Below are positions 48,801-56,713 of a stretch of DNA of 64,000 nt, in pieces. Source of the stretch: Zygaena filipendulae (taxonomy: Eukaryota > Arthropoda > Insecta > Lepidoptera > Zygaenidae); contig OU015672.1 in NCBI GenBank assembly GCA_907165275.2, forward strand, positions 4,136,501 through 4,200,500. Reading direction: 5' to 3'. The notes below the pieces were generated by a model. That model did no database searches. It was not told the DNA's origin and saw only the letters and a program-made list of their open reading frames with translations. The position numbers and the translations under genes are program-made. The stretch's first letter is position 1, and every line of letters begins with the position of its first letter.

Positions 48801-50599
48801 ATAAAGTACTCTAGAATGAAATCACTCACTCATGAAAGAATTTTTAAAATGGAATCAGTAGATCCAGACATTACCCCTACAACCTCACAAACTAACAATC
48901 TCCGGAGTTCCCGCCGGAATTTCGGGATAAAAATACCCTATGTCACTCAGGATCACTGTAACTATAAGTGAAAGAATTTTCAAAATCGGTTCAGTAGTTT
49001 CAGAGAATACCTCCTACAACGTCACAAACTCACAAACTTTTGCTCTTTATAATATTAGTATAGACTACTAGTTGTAACCCGCGTTAATTTCAGAGTTTCC
49101 CGCGGGAATTCCCGGATAAAAAGTACCCTATGTGTTAATCTGATGTATAAGCTATATTATTGTAAAGTTTCATTTAAATCCATCCAGTAGTTTTTGCGTG
49201 AAAGAGTAACAAACATCCATCCATCCATCCATACATACTTACAAACGTTCGCGTTTATAATATTAGTAGGATCATGGACCAATAAAACTAGTTTAATTGG
49301 TCTATGGTAGGATAGATAGTGCAAACCGGCCGGAAGTGTAAAATTTCTCATCACCCCGCTTGTTTTCACTCGCAGCGGCGAGAAGATATGGATATTCGAG
49401 ACGCTCGGCTCCACCGCGGAGCGGCTGCCGGGGCCGCCGGGCGGCGGGCTGCTGCTGCGCGCGCGGCTGCGGCGGCTGGCGCGCGGCGCGGCCCGCCGGC
49501 GCCGGCTGCGGGCCGCGCTGCTGCGGTCGCGCCGCGCCGCCCCCGAGCCGCGCCCGCTGCCCGGTGAGTGCTGGGTACTGGGTACCCCCTGAGCCTGAGC
49601 GGCAGGACACGGTCCTGGCCACAGGTGTGGATAAATGGGCATGTTGACAATTTTTTTTTGTTTAGCCCTAGGCTAATACCAGCTGCCGAGAGACGTCCAC
49701 TGCTGGACAAAGGCCTCTTGCAAAGATCGCCACAATGACCAGTCCTGCATCCTATATGATTTTGGAATTGGCTACTTGACAATTTTTTTTAGTCCGTTGT
49801 GTAGATCAACAAAAAGTATAGGACACCTTTTTTTTTTTACGTAATCAAAAATAACGCCGATATATTGACTTGAAATTTCGCGTGACGTCACTATTCTGAG
49901 AGTTTGTATGGCGGTTTTAGCGGTTAGTGACGTCACGACCCCCTCACCCTAAACTTTAATGCGCTTTATCTCTGTATATTTTAATTTATTTGAAAAAGCA
50001 AAAAATACGTGTCTATTGTTTTTTTATTTTGTAACTGACGGACTAATTAGAATTTTGATTTTCAAAAGTAGTCAACATCCCCATTGACCCACTAGACATA
50101 CGCAAAACATCACCTTTTAGTGTGATTAAGAATTACTTTGATATCAATTGCAAACATTACTTATCACTCAAACGTTACATATCACTTAATCATTACTCGA
50201 CGCATTCTAAACCTGATAAAAGTAGCCTGAGTTACTCCTTAAAACATATCCGCCCGTCTAATAATTTAGAAGTTAGATGATCATTGATAGACGCAACAAT
50301 ATAAAAATATATAGGTCTTCGGAAAGCTTCCAGTCGTGACTAACAACAACATGTACTTTTCAGATGTAAAATCGTACAAAGAGCAAGAAGAGCGTGCCAT
50401 AGACAAGATAAAGAAGCGGCTGAATGAGGATCTACTTAGCTTGCAGACAATATCAAAAACGCTAGAATTGGGTATGGAGAACTTGAAGCTGTGGTCGGAC
50501 GACCACGCGAGGAAGTGCATCAGCTCGAACAGGACCGTCGATGGGCTGACATACAAACGATATGAGAGTTTATATTTGGACAATATGAAATACACATAA
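36886..50599 (+). CDS. HAUS5: HAUS augmin-like complex subunit 5 (Dgt5 orthologue), 13 coding exons
   Basis: Subunit of the augmin complex, which recruits gamma-tubulin to existing microtubules and so builds spindle microtubules. Splice-site reading gives exons 36886-36995, 37866-38004, 38590-38734, 39031-39188, 41105-41246, 42110-42251 (or from 42107), 43536-43650, 44788-45012, 46264-46402, 47824-47964, 48378-48465, 49376-49563 and 50364-50599. All phases agree, giving 1968 nt, 655 residues plus stop (human HAUS5 is about 633). The start AAACCATGG is a good initiation context. Residues 37-83 contain QYYMVWRSLMQRVHPKDLIK, closely matching the [20 protein letters not shown] region of human HAUS5. 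The rest is mostly charged coiled-coil sequence (e.g. residues 84-184, 279-317, 578-655). The exon 4 donor is ambiguous (39189 or 39195, both in frame). Exons 5, 6, 8, 9, 10 and 12 are very GC-rich; exons 1-3, 11 and 13 are not. A poly(A) signal AATAAA lies at 50673. Family assignment is strong at the N terminus and by coiled-coil pattern elsewhere. Confidence 0.88.
38037..38250 (-). mobile_element. Inverted Helitron-like copy (HAUS5 intron 2)
   Basis: aactagttgtgccctgcggt through aaaaagtaccctatgtgtta to catccatccatccatct. A close relative lies at 49068-49270 with the same internal ttaaatccatccagtagttt. Confidence 0.6.
39311..39406 (-). mobile_element. SINE 3' fragment (HAUS5 intron 4)
   Basis: cacaacacacagatctactt through ccaagcaaacgtggtatata matches the body and tail of the SINE at 14783. 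The tRNA-like head is absent. Confidence 0.65.
39950..40330. mobile_element. Composite: LINE-like fragment plus AGTCCGTC MITE (HAUS5 intron 4)
   Basis: Carries the same join as the copy at 49636 (gagacgtccactgctggaca ... ggctacttgacaattttttt agtccgttgtgtag), but both outer ends are missing. The right end is replaced by the SINE that starts near 40331. Confidence 0.65.
40331..40456 (+). mobile_element. SINE head fragment (HAUS5 intron 4)
   Basis: gacgactcgataggcgcaat, then gttccgggttcgattcccgg (B box) and tttccagtctgggcgtg. The 3' body is missing and is followed by Helitron-type sequence. Confidence 0.7.
40560..40905 (+). mobile_element. 346-bp TA-flanked MITE, copy 2 (HAUS5 intron 4)
   Basis: Same orientation and length as the copy at 3177, with only scattered substitutions along the whole element and TA on both sides. 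It ends 200 bp before HAUS5 exon 5. Confidence 0.85.
41612..41865 (+). mobile_element. Helitron-like element (HAUS5 intron 5)
   Basis: 5' TCTTAATATATATAAATCAC and 3' gcggggaacagCTAG|T. It contains two 3'-end-like modules (ggggaacagctaatcaccg and the terminal one), so it looks like a dimer. The same dimer structure recurs at 44329. Confidence 0.65.
41878..42079 (+). mobile_element. Helitron-like element abutting HAUS5 exon 6
   Basis: A|TCTATACTAATATTTATAAC at the left and gggacagCTAG|T at the right: canonical Helitron boundaries. Only about 27-30 bp separate its end from the exon 6 acceptor. Confidence 0.75.
42255..42460. mobile_element. Probable LINE 3' end (HAUS5 intron 6)
   Basis: Simple repeats aatagaatagaa then gtttatttgataccataaag and a GC-containing stretch. 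Similar T-rich starts followed by unique sequence occur at 43945-44110 (aagtttattaaaccacaaaa). Typical of LINE 3' tails, but the family was not identified. Confidence 0.3.
42613..42989. mobile_element. hAT-like MITE (HAUS5 intron 6)
   Basis: Inverted ends TAGGGTTGCCAGG and CCTGGCAACCCTA, flanked by 8-bp sequences gctgtggc and cttgtggc (6 of 8 match). Inside, the motif gccggaca recurs near both ends in inverted orientation. No coding capacity. Confidence 0.7.
43107..43337. mobile_element. MITE with ~34-bp inverted ends, inside a Helitron remnant
   Basis: gataagcgatagtgtgttaa and the following cccaca at 43115-43140 are matched in inverse at 43304-43329 with 3 mismatches in 26, and the match extends outward to ggac. 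It sits in a Helitron-like sequence whose two halves (ttactaatatta... and gcgaaagtgagtttg...) flank it. Confidence 0.7.
44212..44740 (+). mobile_element. SINE split by a Helitron, just before HAUS5 exon 8
   Basis: The head (agttcgattttcggtgggga ... cagtctgggcgtg) lies before 44328 and the body (atgtagtatataccacgttt ... gatctgtgtgttgtgtaatg) after 44604. The Helitron-like insert occupies 44329-44604. A second, inverted SINE tail (ccacttcacaacacacagat, 44734-44753) follows at once. Confidence 0.7.
44329..44604 (+). mobile_element. Helitron-like element inside a SINE (HAUS5 intron 7)
   Basis: Begins TCTTAATAAATAAAAATTAC and carries the same dimeric pattern as 41612. The 3' end is ggggacatCTAT, a mutated CTAG. 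It interrupts the AT-rich linker of a SINE. Confidence 0.65.
45035..45373. mobile_element. MITE with AGTCCGTC core ends (HAUS5 intron 8)
   Basis: Outer ends aatggggatgtggactac and gtagtcaacatgcccatt-like, followed inward by attagtccgtcagttag and gacggactaa. The centre has two tgacgtcac palindromes and the conserved ttaaagtttagggtgagggg. The left end lies 23 bp after the exon 8 donor. Related copies sit at 40079, 47223 and 49636. Confidence 0.75.
45850..45987. mobile_element. Small inverted-repeat element (HAUS5 intron 8)
   Basis: gcccgctccacattcacgcg and onward through aatcttgcgagaacgcgaga is matched in inverse by tctcgcgttctagtaagatt to gaatgtggagtgggc. The arms are about 50 bp, and a third partial copy (aacgtgaatgtggagc) sits in the loop. 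Confidence 0.6.
46922..47162 (+). mobile_element. Helitron-like element (HAUS5 intron 9)
   Basis: A|TCTATACATATTATAAAATG at the left and cgcgcgggacagCTAG|T at the right. Its internal part (ctttgtcctgaatgactgat) matches in inverse a segment at 40935-41025. Confidence 0.75.
47223..47543. mobile_element. MITE with AGTCCGTC core, different outer ends (HAUS5 intron 9)
   Basis: Outer inverted ends aataggctagtttcc and ggaaactagcctatt. The inner part (tttagtccgtcagttaga ... acggactaaaa) and the tgatgtcac / tgacgtca centre are shared with the 45035 family. A subfamily that has acquired other termini. Confidence 0.7.
47564..47735. mobile_element. Foldback element (HAUS5 intron 9)
   Basis: Inverted arms: tctaaatcggatacaattta at the left and its complement taaattgtatccgatttaga at the right. 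The inner arms carry gagcgagtaatcacactac and gtagtgtgattactcgctc. It belongs to the same family as the element at 5706 and ends 88 bp before exon 10. Confidence 0.75.
48287..49275. mobile_element. Helitron-like copies packed around HAUS5 exons 11-12
   Basis: Intron 11 (48466-49375) is largely several copies in both orientations: modules at 48498, 48560-48750, 48752-48990, 49065-49275, with the typical cccgcgggaattccggga and cagctgatccccgcgg. A partial copy also precedes exon 11 in intron 10. Confidence 0.55.
49636..50096. mobile_element. AGTCCGTC MITE with an inserted LINE-like fragment (HAUS5 intron 12)
   Basis: The left end gggcatgttgacaatttttt is interrupted at about 49660 by a 130-bp fragment containing gagacgtccactgctggaca, a common lepidopteran LINE/SINE tail, which ends with a second ttgacaatttttt. 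That repeated segment looks like the target duplication. The element then continues agtccgtt to gacggactaattag and the right outer end. Confidence 0.65.
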
Positions 50600-50672
50600 C
50601 AAAATATGTTGCCATAACGTCGCTTGGTGTTCAGCGAGATGGTGGACAAGCATAGTTTTAAATTCTCCCACA

Positions 50673-50678
50673 AATAAA
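50673..50678 (+). terminator. HAUS5 poly(A) signal
   Basis: AATAAA 74 bp after the HAUS5 stop codon, within cacaaataaattt. It is the first canonical signal downstream, consistent with a short 3' UTR. Confidence 0.65.
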
Positions 50679-50769
50679 TTTACACTCTAAAGATTTTTTC
50701 ATGTACTTTAATTTTTGTTTCAATTTCACCTTTACCATTTTCATCCACGATAATTTATTTAAGTAACTA

Positions 50770-51007
50770 ACCGCCGCACCCAAGTCGACTTTAATGATTA
50801 CTTAGTTAAGTATAGATTTTTAAAACAAAACTGCCGCAATCAGAGACGTTCAGTAAATTAATGTTAAATGGCATTTAATGAGACGTAACTTAATTAGTTA
50901 AATGCCAATTAACATTAATTTACTGAACGTCTCTGATTGCGGCAGTTTTGTTTTAAAAATCTATACTTAACTAAGTAATCATTAAAGTCGACTCTGAGTG
51001 CGGCGGT
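50770..51007. mobile_element. 238-bp near-perfect palindrome
   Basis: The left arm accgccgcaccc...gtcgactttaatgattac returns as gtaatcattaaagtcgac...gtgcggcggt. Pairing continues inwards through tctgattgcggcagttttg to a loop of about 20 bp around 50885. Single-arm relatives occur near 7830-7945, 16195-16310 and 46490-46515. Probably a MITE or foldback transposon. Confidence 0.75.
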
Positions 51008-51009
51008 AA

Positions 51010-53140
51010 GTATTAAAAATATTAAAAACGCAAAAGTTTGTATGTATGGATGTTTGCACAGTTTTTTTTTACATACATTTGAAGTTAAACTCTGAAAAAG
51101 CTTGATTTGAGAAAAAGCATTTTAAAAGTTTGTGTGAAATAAAAAAACACACTTCTACTCGCTTGTTACATATATTTTTATATATTATTGTAGATTAAGA
51201 TATTATGTGAAATAAAAAAAAATTGAGCTAATTGCTTACTTGACTTTGCACTTGCCAATTACGAGTAAATTTACGTTATTTTCCAATAAAGTTGTAAAAA
51301 ACAAGCTGTTAAGGTCAGTCGGTACCTAATAAATTGCAGATATTTTTTTTCTTCCTCCTGTCAAAAAGCAAATACGCGATCTTAGAAGTTGCTCTTACGC
51401 GTATTCGCACGCGCAGCGACGACACGGTCGTTTAGGGGGCACATACATGTGCCCATTACCGTTTTGAATAAGACCCGGTATTTTTCATTCTCCATCACCA
51501 GTGGGGACGACTAGAAGTGAACCACCAAGACTGGTTTTCGGGTAGACGTGGTGAATGAAGTCTGTCAATAGGTGCTAAGTACTTATCTATGCACTTTAGT
51601 TGGAATACTAGTGGTACCACAGCATAAGTAGATACAGTTAGCCGACGCCTTTGATCCTGCTATAGGTAAATCTGGTTCAAGGCTAGGGTTGCCTCATGTT
51701 CGTCGAACCTTGTAGATACGTTATTTAATGCTCGTTCTTCGACTTGCGTAGATAAATTCGAAAAGAAACATCGCATTTTATTATATAACTTTTATTTACT
51801 TATTTGTATCTATCTATAAATATCAGAATCTTTTATAAACTCTATTTTTTTAAATGTATTATTAGGTATTTAGTCAGATACAAAAATTGCGTGAGTTTTT
51901 AATTAAACAAAAAATATTTCTCGGTATTTTTATAACTTATCGACTAAATATATCGTTTATAGTACATACTAATATTGAAAGGTCTAGTAGGTACCTAATC
52001 TTATAGAGCAATATACAAAGCGATTTACACTTAAATATATCGTATTATAATAATTATACATAATTGTCCTTTCTTAGCCAAATACAATATAGACGTAGTA
52101 CAGTCTGCACCGAAAGTGGCTCGAAACAGTTAATGAACTTTTTTTGATATACATTATGAAAATTGCAATTACCTACTGTTGTTAAGTTCAATTACTGTCA
52201 AAAGTTTTCAGTTAGATGCTTAACCTAAATTTTGCTTTTATGAAAACGTAACATGGGCTTCATGTGTCGCAGTGTCGCGATGTAGTCTGTCTAAACAAAT
52301 ATTCAGAGTTCGTCTCCTATGGTAGAAATTTTTAATACATTTAATGGACACGAAGAATAAGAATGCAAGAGCACTACTTTTTTTTTATAAAATACCTATT
52401 ACTAGCTATTCTTTGCGGTATTACTCGCGCTTTTTTTTTGGAGTTCACGCCAATGATAACGGGTAACCACTCGAACGGTTAACATTCTAGTTAATTTGCT
52501 TGTCACGGGATACACAAGTTTGTATCGTGAAATCGTCAAACTATTATAAGATACAGGAAGGTATAGTAAGCACACAATACAAATAAATAAAACAAATGAA
52601 TCGCAACAGATCACCCTAAGCTGCACAATTAAATAAAATTAGGAACAAATTCACAATTTTAAGTATAATTTTTTAATAATATATAAAGTTAGTAAGCATT
52701 ATAAATACTTAATAGAAAAAAAACAAAAAAAACTTAGTCTCAATACTTTGATTACCTCTAAAGAGTAAAGTTTCATCACTAATCACTTTAAAGTCAAACA
52801 ACAAAATTATATTAATAATTAAGCCCCGCAATGGCGCTCACTGACAGAACGGCACGCCAGGGGATTTTTCAGGTGACAAATAGTAATAAACCTTAAAATA
52901 ATAATATTACAGGTGAAGTTTCAACGATAATGATTTTGACTTATGAACTCATTTCCATTAATAGGAAATTGGGCCGTAATATATGAGCTCCGTCTCAAAC
53001 CTTCATATTATGGATGACTTCTTTTAAGGTTCTCATATTATTATAATACCAGGTTATGAAGTTATACCATACTTGGGATAAAAGCTACCACAAGTCATAC
53101 AAAAACTGTTAGTTTAAAAAAACAGATTGAATCTAAATAA
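51010..53140. other. Intergenic, no gene seen
   Basis: Between HAUS5 and the zinc-finger gene. It has a GC-richer patch at 51380-51560 without a useful open frame, and one end of an inverted-repeat pair at 51622-51710. Otherwise AT-rich. Confidence 0.45.
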
Positions 53141-53141
53141 C

Positions 53142-53941
53142 ACGCAAAAGTTATGACCTTATATTAAATCCGTCTAAATATAATTTATTTCTTTTCACGG
53201 GCACGGGGGTCGAAAAACCTCTCAGTATAACCAACCCAGTACCTGTATGCCAGTCGTGCAAGTTTCTTGGCTTCACACTCGATTGTAACAAACTGGAAAA
53301 CGCACATACATCTTTATGATAAGATCGGTAGTGCTGCATATTATGCTCTACGTAAGTTGCGCCCCTTAGTCTCCAGTGCCGTACTGAGGCAAACGTACTT
53401 TGCGCATTTCCAGTCGCTTAAATGTCATGGTATACCTAATGCTGTGGGGGAACTCGACTGATTCTGGCCGCGTCATCGTCGTCGGTCTGACCGGTCTGTA
53501 TCTGTTCGAGGTGATATCGTATGTCCGTCGCAACATCGACACGTTTGGTCGTCGAACGTTCGGGGGGGCGATCGCGAACTTGACCGATGACGAAACGTTT
53601 TATCGCCGATTAAAGAATCTTTTGTTAGAGAATGAATTTTATTCCGTAAACGAATTTATTAATTTTCTGACATTGGGAGTCCTACATTATGTAGCTTTAT
53701 TTATTTTCTTTTTTTATATTCTATTTGACATTATTTTATTTTATTTTTTGTTTTAATTGACATTGTTTGGCATTTATGACATTTATGTATACTACCTAAT
53801 TGTGTAATTATTTTGTATTATTTACCTTTAACTATTGGAATTAAAATTTTTTACGATCACTTTATCCTTTGACTTATTATAATTAAATGTAATTATGAAT
53901 TTGATAATGTGAAATAAATGAATATAATCTAATCTATGGTC
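53142..53941 (+). pseudogene. Decayed Jockey-like LINE, 3' end of reverse-transcriptase ORF
   Basis: Coding similarity continues across frames: SCKFLGF near 53250, ALRKLRPLVSSAVLRQTYFA near 53345-53405, a frameshift near 53415-53425, then YLMLWGNSTDSGRV, a deletion, and GLYLFEVISYVRRNIDTF. This order is that of the C-terminal region of Jockey-type LINE polymerase ORFs. The tail ends in an AT-rich 3' UTR with aaataaatgaatataatct. Disrupted and not functional. Confidence 0.65.
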
Positions 53942-53944
53942 GAC

Positions 53945-56350
53945 TCGACGAAAAATTGTAATTTTTTTTTCTATACCGAATATTTTTTTCATATAAAGGC
54001 ATAGAGTTTAAAATGACATATTTCATGAAGTGATACGATACTTGAAACGGAAGCGTCCATTCTCCTTTAAACTAATTATAATGTAGTGGAATCATAATAT
54101 TAAATTATCTAATATAACTACTTATTCGTTTCCTAAAAATCCCCTGCCGTGATGTTTCGCCTGGACTACAGGCATTTGACACGTCATGGCTCGTCGCCGA
54201 TTCATTTTACCAACATACTCTTACAATCCACAACATCGAATAATATAATAAGTTGCACTTAAGGAAAAATCAATTAATAGTATAAAGTAAAACTACACAG
54301 GAGGACAAGGAAAAAAATCTATTGCCATCGCAATAGATGAGACATTAATTATTGTAACAATAGAAGTATAAGATTTCGAGTAGGTATCACATTTTTAAAG
54401 TTTAATTAAAAAATAAATTAATGTTTTCAATTGCAAGAAACTAAAAACAAAATAGAATCACAAGATTTAACAAAACTACAAAATTATCGGCACGCAAATC
54501 GATATTTTTTTATAGACATAATACAAATACCTATCTATTGTTAGATGAATATCATCCAAAATTCAAATCTGACCTTAACAATATATGTATGTAGTTGTGT
54601 GTGAAACACACAGTTACCCTCAGAAGAATAACTAAAGCAAGTTACCCCGAGAATACACACAGATGCACAATTAAGCATTCAAGAGTTGGATCCCGAATGT
54701 CAGTCAGCGCCGATTAGTATTTAGACTCGGCAGAGCATGCAAGATACCTATGGGTTAGATTACTCACTTGTTCAAGGTTTGTTTGTTTTTCTTGTGTGTT
54801 GTGCTGAAATAAATGTTACATAGTTTTCTTTCTAGACTGAAAGTGGTGTGATTATTCTGAAATTTCATATTATGATCTCTAACGGTATCTCCTAGTTTGC
54901 TTAGTATTTTTACAAAATAAATAACGATACATGCATAGAGTAGTAAGTACTTATCAATCGGATTATCGCTTTGCGCTAGCGTAAACTTAATAATTTTATT
55001 AGATACTGTTTACTTTTGACAACCCTAGCCTTGGTCGCAATTTACTACAAAATTAAGGCGTCGGCCTACTGTATCTACTCCTTAAGCTGTGGAAGAAGAA
55101 CTGCGGAAGAATAATTTTCTGTGTGCTGAGCGCTCTAGTAAGTACGATGCCGGATTAAGAAACATGGATGCCGCGATTTCACCGTTCGGGTATACCTACT
55201 CTATTATAAAACAGATACCAAGAAGTAAACACTGTGGTTAGATGTTGTTAAAAAAACTAAACTACCATAAGAATATACATAATTCAAGGTGTAAAGTCAA
55301 ACGAGAGACTTATTGAAAATGGGTATTCACTATTCAGTATTCGATTCTCGTCCCAAATATCTTTAATTTAACTATAAGGGGTCTCAAAAGTCTATATTTT
55401 TGTCGATTGTTGTGTTAGAATCTATTTTGTTATTAAGAACGAGGTTACTTCGTTAAAAATCCCAAGACATACCTACCTAGTTGCGCCTACCCGCGTCGCA
55501 CCTACCTAGAAATCTCAACATAGAAATGCTAAGCAAACTAGAGCCTGTATTAAACGCTACTCAAACTGGATATTCTCTAAATATACTCTACGTTTTGCTC
55601 ATTGCTTGATGAATAAAATCAAACTTGAGAGTGTATCAATTTTGTGTAGCAACCCAAGGGATACAATCGTCTAATCAAAACGATGCTAAATGGCGAGGTG
55701 AGGACGCTTGAAACAAACACGTGTATGCCTCGACGCTGACGCCAGCAAGTGGAGTCCAACCATAAAACAGTTTCCAAAATACATTTTCGAAGCACTTTAT
55801 GTGTATCAAGTTAAAATTTTAAGGCCTATATCTATTTGTTTATAACGCTCCAAAGATTCGTGTTTACTGTCTAGCTTATGACAGAAGAAAATGAAGAACA
55901 AAAAGAGTATGTCCTGTATGAGTAGCGTTTAAGGCTAAGCGCGCACTACATTTTATCGAGCGATATGTACCTATGTCGCAGAAATGCAACATGTTGGATT
56001 TAAACATACGGCAATGCCTTGTACAAATATTCTTTATTTTACAGCGCGATTCTAAAATCGCTTTGCATAAGGTTTAATCGTAGCCCGTAGGGCGCGCTAG
56101 CTTTAAGAATGCTGGCGATATCGTTGTACTATTAACACACAAATTATCCAATGATTGATCTCATATCACGTGAGTAAGTTATAACTACTAAAGCGCGTAC
56201 TGAGGTACACCACTCAATTTTTGTGACAGAAACCCCTAGATTGTGACGAAAGATTTTACACACCTTTGAGCAACGGCAAAAGAATCGTTGTATAAAAAAA
56301 ACACTTGCACATGAAACCATTCGATGGTTCACAGAAAAAAAAAACTATAT
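53945..56350. other. Intergenic or zinc-finger 3' flank, no gene seen
   Basis: AT-rich. Contains the partner (55010-55095) of the inverted-repeat pair at 51622. A long 3' UTR of the zinc-finger gene could extend into it: TTTATT, i.e. AATAAA on the minus strand, occurs near 56033. Confidence 0.35.
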
Positions 56351-56351
56351 A

Positions 56352-56684
56352 GAACGTGTTAATGAATTAACCTGATACGCGCTATTTAAAAAAAATAAAC
56401 AATAATACGATTCAAATTTACATTATGTCCAAAAAATTAATACTTCAAAAGTTATTTAACATTAGTTTGGAGGTGTATTATCTATACAAAATTTTAAGCG
56501 CTAGCGCGCCCGCACCTACGTGTCAATGACCGATCCGATTTTTTTCGGACAATATTTGGCGCGGCGACGCGCCAAATATTGTATTATAAATCATATGGAA
56601 ATATATTAAAACATGGTGCACCGATTCGGAAGTCGATTCTGAGCAAACTACTTTCTATTTTTCAGTCAATTCATTAACACGATG
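56352..56684 (-). mobile_element. TA-flanked MITE, copy 3, beside the zinc-finger gene stop
   Basis: A third, more diverged and inverted copy (333 bp), with the same ends (AACGTGTTAATGAATTAAC and GTCAATTCATTAACAC) and TA flanks. It lies 29 bp beyond the zinc-finger gene stop, so it probably forms much of that gene's 3' UTR. Its core contains a hairpin caatatttggcgcg / cgcgccaaatattg. Confidence 0.8.
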
Positions 56685-56713
56685 TACCTATATATCTTCC
56701 TTCACAAAATGCC

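Noticed and set aside
49157..49782. Long minus-strand Arg/Ala/Pro-rich open frames
   Set aside because: They are antisense shadows of HAUS5 exon 12, which fits the gene in phase on the plus strand.
53267..53756. Two separate small genes
   Set aside because: Together they read as one frameshifted Jockey-like LINE remnant.
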